A stretch of 5,037 nt of DNA from Phycisphaerales bacterium (GTDB taxonomy: Bacteria > Planctomycetota > Phycisphaerae > Phycisphaerales > SM1A02): assembly GCA_007125255.1 (NCBI GenBank), contig SLDM01000356.1, positions 1-5,037 of the forward strand, given 5' to 3'. Both the position numbers and the translations under genes were made by a program. Below the pieces are notes generated by a model that worked only from the letters and a program-made list of their open reading frames with translations, searched no databases and was not told the DNA's origin. Shown here piece by piece: positions 1-5,037 of this stretch (position 1 is the first letter of the stretch; each line of letters begins with the position of its first letter).

Positions 1-2
1 CC

Positions 3-3000
3 GCCCCCGCCGCCCGGGTCGCCAGCGCGATCCGCGATGCGTTCAGCGAGAAGGCGCGGCAGACCAACCAGCCGCTCTCGATCCAGGTCGACGCCGCCGG
101 CAACGCCCTCATCATCGCCTCCACCGGCGGTCTCTTCCGCGAGATCGAAGAGACGGTCGAGCAGCTCGACGCCCTGGTCCCCGGAGGCGGTCAGGGTATT
201 TTCATCATCGAGCTCGAGAACATCTCGCCGGAGGAAGCGAAGAGCGTGGTTGAGACGATCGGCCTGCACCAGCCGCAGCGGGAGGATTCCGCCGCCCGGT
301 TGGTGAGTGAGCCGATCCGCATTTCGACACTGCGCGGACGGAACGCGGTCATTGTGATCGCCAACCCGGCCGATCAGGAGACCGTCGTCGGGCTGCTCAA
401 GGCGGTCGACACCGCGCCGCAACTCGCTGAATCCACAGTGCGGATCGTGCGGCTGAAGAACGCCGAGGCTTCGGCGTTGGCGCAGCTGCTCGGACAGATG
501 TTGCGGCCGGCCGATCAGCAGGCCGACACCGATCTCGCCCGGGCCGTTCGGGAGCAGGTGCGCCGCCTCTCCGTCCGGCGCGACGGGATCAACGAGGATG
601 ACTTCACGCTGGATCTGGCCAAGCCGATCCGCATCATTCCCGACCCGGCGATGAACGCGCTGATCGTGAGCTCGACCGCCTCCAATGTCCGCGCGGTGGA
701 AGATCTTGCCCGTATGCTCGATCAGTTGCCGGTCACCGAAGCGGCGACGATTCAGATTTTCCCCCTGGAGAATATCTCCGCCGATCAGTTCAGCCGTATC
801 GTGCGCGATCTCTTTACCCAGGGCAAGCAGCTCGGCCGCGTGCCCGGAGCGCCGGTGGAGGGGCTGCCCGCCGGGATGGTCGGCGAAGCGCTGATGGATG
901 AGATCGCGATGACCACCGACAACCGAACCAACACCGTCATCGTGGCGGGGAAGGAGAATGCAGTCGCGCTGGTCGAAGTGCTTTCCAAGCGCCTGGACAA
1001 GGACATTCCCTCCGGCTGGGTCGAGCCGCGCCTGATTCCCTTGCGGTACGCGGACGCAACCGACCTTGCGGAAACGCTCCAGGCGGTCATCGTGGAGGGG
1101 CAGGCCAATCTTCCCGAGGCTTCACCCCTGCAGCGGCAGGTCGGCCGCTTGCGCATGGCGCGGCAGAAGGAAGACGGCGGCCGCGTGCTCGAGGCGGATG
1201 CGTTCCAGCCGATGACGCGGCTGGTGATTCGGCCCGAATCGCAGTTGAACGCCCTGGTGCTGGTCGGTACGCCGAACAACCTCGAAGTGGTGCACGAACT
1301 GGTGAAGATGCTGGATATCGAAGCCGCCTCGCCCAGCGCGGCGGTGCGGATCTATCCGGTGGAGCATGCTTCGGCGGCGCGTCTCGCGCAGACGATCACG
1401 CGTTTGTTCGAAGAACAGGTGCGATCCCGCGCCATCCGCGAAGAGGACCGCGTGGCCGTGCAGGCCGATGAGCGCACGAACTCCCTGATCGTGACCACGA
1501 GCACGCGCAGCTTCGCGGTGCTCGAATCGCTGCTCGGACAACTGGACTCGGAGATCGCGCCGGACCTGCGCGAGATCCGCCGCATCGAACTGGAGCACGC
1601 CTCCGCGACGCGGCTGGCGGGGTTGATTCAGCAGATGATGGACGCGCGGCTCGAGCGGATGCGCCGGGTGATGCCGGAGACCGCCGACCTGGAGCGGGCC
1701 ACGATCATCGCCGAACCGCGCACCAACTCCCTGATCATCGCGGCGGGGAACGAGTCGTACGAAGTCATCCGCACGCTGGCCCGCGATCTGGATACGTCCA
1801 CGTTGGGTGAAGCGGCCCTGATCAACGTGATTCCCGTGTCGAAGGGCAACATCGAACGGATCGCCACGGCGGTCGATCAGGTGATGGAGCGCCGCTACGC
1901 CGATCAGCCGGCGGAGATTCGCAGCAGCCAGCGGCCGCTGGTTCTGACCGATCCCCGGTCGAACAGTCTGCTGGTGGCGGCGAACGCGGAAGATCTGAAA
2001 TCGATCGAAGGGCTGGTGGAGCGGCTGGCGGAGACGCCGGAGAACCCGGCGATCGGCCTGCACGTGGTGAAGCTCGAGTTCGGCGTCCGCGCCGAGCAGA
2101 TCGCGCCGCGGCTTCAGCGGTTGATGCAGGAGCGGAGCCAGTCGCTGGGCGATGCCCGGACCCCGATGGATCGCGTGACGATCGAGCCGGACCTGGCGAG
2201 CAACAGCCTGATCATTGCCGCGACGCGCGAGAACTTGGATGTCATCGAGGGGCTGATCGCCATCCTCAGCCGCGACGGTGAAGAGGGCGTGGTCGGCAGC
2301 GACGTCGAGATCATCATGCTCTCCACCTCGCGGGCGCAGGATGTGGTGAACCTGCTCGAGGACATGCACGTGCGGGAAGCGAACCGGTTGCAGGGTGACA
2401 ACACGGTCCGCGTGACCGCGGATCAGCGTCTCAATGCCGTTCTGGTCAACGCCCCGCGCCGCGATATCGAGATCATTCGCGGTCTGGTCGATCGGCTGGA
2501 TTCCACCAAGCCGACGCGCGTGGTGGAAACGAAGTTCATCCCGCTGCAGTCCGCCAACGCCCTCGAGATGGTGAACCTGATCGAGAACGTGCTGAGCGGC
2601 CGCGGCATCGGAACCGGCAGCGCGGGCTCGCCGCAGTCGACGGTCCTGAAGTATGTCCGGGAGATTGCGCGGAAGACCGATGATGTCGATCTGCCGCGCG
2701 ATGTGGAAGAGATCACCACCGAGATGCTGGTCGGCACGTCGATCCGTGAGTCGATCACCCTCACGCCGGATGTGCGCACCAACACGGTCATCGTCTCCGC
2801 GCCGCGTGAATCGATGCGGATGATCGAGCAGATGATCCGCGATCTCGATCAGTCGAGTATCGGTTCGCAGACGATTCGGATCTTTCGCCTGCAGAACGCG
2901 GATGCCCTGGCGATGGCCCAGATCCTCACGGATCTGTTCAGTCTGCAGCGGCAGGGCAACCTGTTCGTGCTGCGGCCGCGAGAGCAGCCGCAACTCGAGG

Positions 3001-3428
3001 CGGATGTAGAGCGCGTGGCCGGGCTGTTTGACACCGAACTGACCGCCGTGCCCGATGAGCGGCAGCAGCTGTCGATCACCGTGGACAACCGGACCAACAG
3101 CCTGCTGGTCTCCGGCACGCCGACCTATCTCGATCTCGTCGAGCAGGTCGTGATCGAACTGGACGGCCAGGAAGCATCGGAGCGGGATGTCTTCATCTAC
3201 CAGCTTCGCAACGCGGTGGCCGAAGAGGTCGCCCAGGTGGTCAGCAGTTTCGTGGACACCGAGCAGGAAAAGCTGATCGGTACGCTCGGCGCCGATCAGG
3301 TCGGCTCCGCCGCGCGGCTGCTGGAGCGAGAGGTGACGATCGTCGGCGACGTCAGCTCAAACACCGTGCTGGTCAGCGCGAGCCCGCGTTACTCGGACCG
3401 GGTGAAGCACATGATCGACAAGCTCGAT
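3..3428 (+). repeat. Array of 13 secretin N-domain (NolW/secretin_N-like) protein repeats
   Basis: These are divergent protein-level repeats, not DNA repeats. Approximate bases: R0 3-170 (first strand missing), R1 195-410, R2 435-722, R3 747-998, R4 1020-1316, R5 1341-1547, R6 1569-1793, R7 1815-2030, R8 2055-2270, R9 2301-2501, R10 2520-2849, R11 2868-3164, R12 3186-3428. Each starts with a strand plus helix such as IRIFRLQNADALAMAQIL, has a variable loop, then a strand such as ITVDNRTNSLLVSG and a helix ending near LD. One Asn in the second strand is present in all 13, at residues 34, 114, 218, 310, 416, 493, 575, 654, 734, 811, 926, 1032 and 1120. Known N1/N2 domains have this KH-like fold and stack as rings around the channel. 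By inference, the array makes an extended periplasmic tube. Confidence 0.9.
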
Positions 3429-4316
3429 GTCGATCCGCCGCAGGTGCTGATCCAGGTCATGCTCGCCGAGGTCACCCTGGACTCGACCGACGACTGGGGC
3501 GTCGACCTCTTCGCCAGCGGGACCGCGGGCAGCGTGGACATTTCCGGCGGCTTCGGGCTCGCCAGCGCCTTCGTCACGGGAATGGGCGTGCCGAATCTCG
3601 CCGTCGCCTCCAGTGACTTCGATCTGCTGGTCCGGGCGCTGAAGTCACAGGGGCGGCTGCAGGTCTTGAGCAATCCCTCGGTCATGGCGGCGAACAATGA
3701 ACAGGCGAGTATCCAGGTCGGCGAGACGATCCGCGTGCCGACGAGTACGTCGATCTCCGATACCGGCCGGGTCTCCTCGCAGCTGGAACAGGAAGAGGTG
3801 GGCGTGATTCTGCGGGTGACGCCGTCGATCAACCCGGACGGTTTCGTGCGCATGGTGATCAATCCGGAAATCTCGAACCTGAGCGCCCGCACGATCCAGA
3901 TCTCCGAGGATTTCGAAGCGCCGGTCATTACCCGCCGGACCGCCGATACGACGGTGACCGTCTTTGATGGCCAGACGATTGTCATCGGCGGACTGATCTC
4001 CGACCGGTTCGAACGAAGAGACCGCAAAGTGCCCTTCTTCGGCGATCTTCCGTTCGTCGGCAATCTCTTCCGCCAGCACTCGGAGGAGACGACCAAGACC
4101 GAACTGCTGATCGTTCTCACTCCGCACGTGGTCGAAAGCCCGGCGGAGGTGGATCGGATCCGGCAGTTGACGGATGCCGAAATCGACCGGCTCAGCGTGC
4201 CCAAGAGAACCAAGGACGCCATTCGCGAAAGCCGGATCGAAGGGCTTCGCCAGATTCTCGAAGCCGACGAAGAGCTTCCGCCCCTGGAAGATCCGCTGGT
4301 CCCGGACGATGATTGA
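3..4316 (+). CDS. Giant secretin (GspD/PilQ-like outer-membrane channel) with at least 13 N-domain repeats; 5' end missing
   Basis: Secretins form multimeric outer-membrane pores for type II secretion, type III secretion, type IV pili or phage export, with N-domains stacked as rings in the periplasm. The frame is open from base 3 to the TGA at 4314-4316, giving 1437 visible residues (residue 1 = bases 3-5). Residues 1-1142 are 13 repeats of the secretin_N/NolW type, each with an NSLIV-like strand and a helix usually ending in LD. Residues 1145-1377 are the secretin pore domain, beginning PPQVLIQVMLAEV and carrying VPFFGDLPFVGNLF at 1343-1356. Residues 1378-1437 are a charged tail ending in acidic residues. 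A GTG at 246 could be taken as the start, but the repeat homology continues upstream of it, so the real start and signal peptide lie outside the window. Typical GspD is about 650-700 residues, so this protein is at least twice that. The family call is firm. Which machine it serves (T2SS, pilus or a lineage-specific pore) is not shown, as no ATPase or pseudopilin gene is in view. Confidence 0.95.
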   Translation, partial: APAARVASAIRDAFSEKARQTNQPLSIQVDAAGNALIIASTGGLFREIEETVEQLDALVPGGGQGIFIIELENISPEEAKSVVETIGLHQPQREDSAARLVSEPIRISTLRGRNAVIVIANPADQETVVGLLKAVDTAPQLAESTVRIVRLKNAEASALAQLLGQMLRPADQQADTDLARAVREQVRRLSVRRDGINEDDFTLDLAKPIRIIPDPAMNALIVSSTASNVRAVEDLARMLDQLPVTEAATIQIFPLENISADQFSRIVRDLFTQGKQLGRVPGAPVEGLPAGMVGEALMDEIAMTTDNRTNTVIVAGKENAVALVEVLSKRLDKDIPSGWVEPRLIPLRYADATDLAETLQAVIVEGQANLPEASPLQRQVGRLRMARQKEDGGRVLEADAFQPMTRLVIRPESQLNALVLVGTPNNLEVVHELVKMLDIEAASPSAAVRIYPVEHASAARLAQTITRLFEEQVRSRAIREEDRVAVQADERTNSLIVTTSTRSFAVLESLLGQLDSEIAPDLREIRRIELEHASATRLAGLIQQMMDARLERMRRVMPETADLERATIIAEPRTNSLIIAAGNESYEVIRTLARDLDTSTLGEAALINVIPVSKGNIERIATAVDQVMERRYADQPAEIRSSQRPLVLTDPRSNSLLVAANAEDLKSIEGLVERLAETPENPAIGLHVVKLEFGVRAEQIAPRLQRLMQERSQSLGDARTPMDRVTIEPDLASNSLIIAATRENLDVIEGLIAILSRDGEEGVVGSDVEIIMLSTSRAQDVVNLLEDMHVREANRLQGDNTVRVTADQRLNAVLVNAPRRDIEIIRGLVDRLDSTKPTRVVETKFIPLQSANALEMVNLIENVLSGRGIGTGSAGSPQSTVLKYVREIARKTDDVDLPRDVEEITTEMLVGTSIRESITLTPDVRTNTVIVSAPRESMRMIEQMIRDLDQSSIGSQTIRIFRLQNADALAMAQILTDLFSLQRQGNLFVLRPREQPQLEADVERVAGLFDTELTAVPDERQQLSITVDNRTNSLLVSGTPTYLDLVEQVVIELDGQEASERDVFIYQLRNAVAEEVAQVVSSFVDTEQEKLIGTLGADQVGSAARLLEREVTIVGDVSSNTVLVSASPRYSDRVKHMIDKLDVDPPQVLIQVMLAEVTLDSTDDWGVDLFASGTAGSVDISGGFGLASAFVTGMGVPNLAVASSDFDLLVRALKSQGRLQVLSNPSVMAANNEQASIQVGETIRVPTSTSISDTGRVSSQLEQEEVGVILRVTPSINPDGFVRMVINPEISNLSARTIQISEDFEAPVITRRTADTTVTVFDGQTIVIGGLISDRFERRDRKVPFFGDLPFVGNLFRQHSEETTKTELLIVLTPHVVESPAEVDRIRQLTDAEIDRLSVPKRTKDAIRESRIEGLRQILEADEELPPLEDPLVPDDD
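3435..4133 (+). other. Secretin pore domain (bacterial type II/III secretion system secretin family)
   Basis: This segment (residues 1145-1377 of the secretin) carries the conserved blocks of the family in order. They are: PPQVLIQVMLAEV at the entry; SDFDLLVRALKSQGRLQVLS then NPSVMAANNEQASIQVGE; VGVILRVTPSINPDGFVRM; TVFDGQTIVIGGLISD; and the signature VPFFGDLPFVGNLF at bases 4029-4070, closing with ELLIVLTPHVV. In known structures this region forms the double beta-barrel and gate in the outer membrane. The stretch between WGVDLF and SDFDLLV is only about 33 residues. No frameshift or missing block is visible, so the pore should be functional. Confidence 0.95.
4134..4313 (+). other. Charged C-terminal tail of the secretin
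   Basis: About 60 residues follow the last barrel strand. They contain heptad-like, charged helical sequence (EVDRIRQLTDAEIDRLS, then ESRIEGLRQILEADEE) and end in a Pro/Asp/Glu-rich tip, PPLEDPLVPDDD. In GspD-type secretins the equivalent place holds the S-domain that binds a lipoprotein pilotin. This tail occupies that position, but I see no clear sequence match to a known S-domain. Confidence 0.6.
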
Positions 4317-4372
4317 TCGTGAGGAGCCCGGAACCGCGACCGGCGCTACGGCCGGCGTCAGGAAGAGTATCG

Positions 4373-4390
4373 GCTGCACCGGCGTGCAGC
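4373..4390 (+). other. Perfect 7-bp inverted repeat (hairpin) downstream of the secretin gene
   Basis: GCTGCAC, loop CGGC, then GTGCAGC form a perfect 7-bp stem with a 4-base loop, 56 bases after the secretin stop. The following bases are AGGGAAGGC with no T-tract, so it is not a canonical intrinsic terminator. It could be an mRNA 3'-end stabiliser, part of a factor-dependent terminator, or chance in GC-rich DNA. Confidence 0.45.
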
Positions 4391-4412
4391 AGGGAAGGCA
4401 TGCGTAGAATGC

Positions 4413-4426
4413 GGATGCACGCATCC
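4413..4426 (+). other. Short inverted repeat just upstream of the lipoprotein ribosome-binding region
   Basis: GGATGC and GCATCC are perfect inverted copies separated by AC. As RNA this would form a 5-bp stem (GGATG/CATCC) with a CACG loop. It lies 12 bases before the likely Shine-Dalgarno sequence. An alternative pairing, ATGCGT at 4400-4405 with ACGCAT at 4419-4424, uses overlapping bases and cannot form at the same time. Function is unproven. Confidence 0.3.
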
Positions 4427-4438
4427 ACCGGCGGAGAT

Positions 4439-4442
4439 GAGG
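4439..4442 (+). promoter_or_regulatory. Probable ribosome-binding site (GAGG) of the lipoprotein gene
   Basis: GAGG lies 8 bases before the ATG at 4451, a good Shine-Dalgarno distance, and a second purine block GGAG sits at 4433-4436. This spacing favours 4451 over the later in-frame ATGs at 4463 and 4475, which would be 20 and 32 bases away. Starts further upstream would place this site inside the gene. Confidence 0.5.
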
Positions 4443-4447
4443 TTGTC

Positions 4448-4483
4448 GTGATGGCAGATCTGATGGCAGACGTGATGGCAAAG
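4448..4483 (+). repeat. Three tandem 12-bp units containing three in-frame ATG codons
   Basis: The units are GTGATGGCAGAT, CTGATGGCAGAC and GTGATGGCAAAG. The core TGATGGCA is identical in all three. Because the unit is 12 bases long, every ATG is in the same frame, and the N-terminus reads MADLMADVMAK. The repeat looks like a slippage or duplication product at the start of the lipoprotein gene, and copy-number change would lengthen or shorten only the n-region of the signal peptide. Confidence 0.8.
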
Positions 4484-5037
4484 GCGACGCGCTTGGTGTT
4501 CACCGGGCGGCTCGCGTTCACGGCGTGCGCGGTGGCGCTGATTGCTGCGGGAGGGCTGCTGCCTGCGGGATGTGTCACCGAACAGATCACCTCGAGCGAT
4601 GGCCGCCGCGCCGCCAAACCCCGTCCCGCCCCGGTCGCCCCCCCGGAGACGCCCGTGGATCGTCTCGCCCTGATCGTCGGCTCGAAGCCGCTGGATACGA
4701 CCGGCAACGGGTATCCCGATCAGATTCACGCCACCGTCGTCCTCTTTCCCCGCGGTCATGATTCGCCGGTCCATCAGGAAGGCACCTTCGTGTTCACGCT
4801 CTGGGAGAAGGGTGACCACCGTGACCCCGGCGCGGAGCCACTGGCGGTCTGGCGATTGCAGGGTGAGGAGGTCTCCCGGGCCCGGTCCCGCGCGGCGTAC
4901 GGGCCGAACTACTTCTTCCGGCTGAGCCTGCTCGAGCAGGGGGGTGACCGGCTTCCATTGAGCTACGTCGATCTGCACTGTGAGTATCAGCCGGCCGGGG
5001 AGGGCGGCCGCATCGTGCAGAGTGACGGCATGCGCTC
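4451..5037 (+). CDS. Putative lipoprotein with DxTxGNGxxD loop, function unknown; 3' end missing
   Basis: No stop occurs before the window edge, so 195 codons are visible and the C-terminus is unknown. From the ATG at 4451 the protein starts MADLMADVMAKATRL. A hydrophobic stretch at residues 21-37 leads to the lipobox LPAGC, with the lipidated Cys at residue 41 (bases 4571-4573). Residue 42 is Val, not Asp, so by the E. coli rule outer-membrane sorting is expected. A Pro-rich linker (KPRPAPVAPPETP, residues 56-68) precedes a soluble, probably beta-rich domain. Residues 82-90, DTTGNGYPD, resemble a Ca-binding DxDGNGxxD loop with the second Asp replaced by Thr. The rest (for example GTFVFTLWEKGD and NYFFRLSLLEQGGDRLP) suggests a beta-sandwich. 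I do not recognise a named family. It lies 134 bases after the secretin gene on the same strand. A 41-residue signal peptide is long, so the ATGs at 4463 or 4475 are also possible starts; 4475 would give a more usual 32 residues before the Cys. Confidence 0.8.
   Translation, partial: MADLMADVMAKATRLVFTGRLAFTACAVALIAAGGLLPAGCVTEQITSSDGRRAAKPRPAPVAPPETPVDRLALIVGSKPLDTTGNGYPDQIHATVVLFPRGHDSPVHQEGTFVFTLWEKGDHRDPGAEPLAVWRLQGEEVSRARSRAAYGPNYFFRLSLLEQGGDRLPLSYVDLHCEYQPAGEGGRIVQSDGMR

Larger units (their letters stand above)
4317..4450. other. Intergenic region between secretin and lipoprotein genes
   Basis: This 134-base gap lies between the secretin stop and the first well-supported ATG of the lipoprotein. 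It holds a 7-bp hairpin (4373-4390), a second short hairpin (4413-4426) and a purine-rich AGGGAAGG at 4391-4398. A TAGAAT at 4405-4410 resembles a -10 element but has no good -35 partner. The lipoprotein frame is open back to 4313, with alternative ATG codons at 4400, 4409 and 4415. These would add an unusually long N-terminus ahead of the signal peptide and are less likely starts. No rho-independent terminator with a T-run is present, so readthrough from the secretin gene is possible. Confidence 0.6.

Noticed and set aside
246..248. GTG as the translation start of the secretin
   Set aside because: The frame is open to the window edge, and the upstream 81 residues contain a further N-domain repeat (NALIIAS, then VEQLD) and the first strand of the next one, so this codon is an internal Val.
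1122..2993. Long open frame of 623 codons on the - strand, antisense to the secretin
   Set aside because: Its product is rich in His, Arg, Gln and Asp without any domain pattern, as expected from the complement of a GC-rich coding frame. The + strand protein has clear conserved repeats across the whole stretch.
4309..4407. 32-codon frame overlapping the secretin stop and ending before the lipoprotein
   Set aside because: It has no Shine-Dalgarno sequence at a good distance, no recognisable features, and covers the hairpin; it is most likely chance.
4405..4410. TAGAAT as a -10 promoter element for the lipoprotein gene
   Set aside because: No -35-like hexamer is found 16-18 bases upstream, so it is noted in the intergenic entry but not called as a promoter.
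4192..4978. Two - strand open frames covering the lipoprotein region
   Set aside because: They overlap the lipoprotein gene, whose signal peptide and lipobox are coherent; the antisense products are Arg/Gly-rich and show no motif.
1..5037. Frequent GATC tetramers through the window
   Set aside because: They follow from common Asp-Leu, Asp-Gln and Ile codons (GAT C.., .GA TC.) in the repeats, and do not form a cluster suggesting an origin or regulatory region.

Overview
The window is GC-rich (roughly 60-65 % by eye), densely coding on the + strand, and holds two protein genes, both cut by the window edges. It contains no rRNA or tRNA gene that I recognise, and no CRISPR array or insertion sequence. 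The first gene is a giant secretin whose C-terminal pore domain is preceded by an unusually long array of secretin N-domain repeats. The second begins a lipoprotein with a DxTxGNGxxD-type loop. Many-repeat secretins and small lipoproteins of this style fit Planctomycetota, most likely Phycisphaerae. That placement rests on protein style and base composition, not on a marker gene.

Positions 3-4316 are one continuous reading frame of 1437 visible residues, open at the 5' edge. The signal peptide, N0-type domain and true start therefore lie outside the window. I count 13 N1/N2-like (secretin_N / NolW-type) repeats: the first lacks only its opening strand and the other 12 are complete. Each ends in a strand motif with an invariant Asn (RTNSLIV-like), followed by a helix usually ending in Leu-Asp. 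A canonical secretin domain (3435-4133) and a charged, acidic C-terminal tail (4134-4313) follow. Textbook secretins have two to four N-domains, so this protein should form a very long periplasmic tube.

Positions 4317-4450 are a 134-base gap with small inverted repeats, including a perfect 7-bp hairpin without a T-tract, and a weak -10-like TAGAAT. There is no convincing terminator, so readthrough from the secretin gene into the next gene is plausible.

Positions 4451-5037 (3' end missing) encode a lipoprotein precursor: signal peptide, LPAGC lipobox, a Pro-rich linker, then a soluble domain of unknown function. Its start lies in a 12-bp sequence repeated three times in tandem, giving three in-frame ATG codons. 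A working hypothesis is that the secretin is an outer-membrane channel of a type II secretion or type IV pilus-like machine, and that the adjacent lipoprotein is a co-expressed envelope protein, possibly an accessory factor. The sequence alone does not prove that link.
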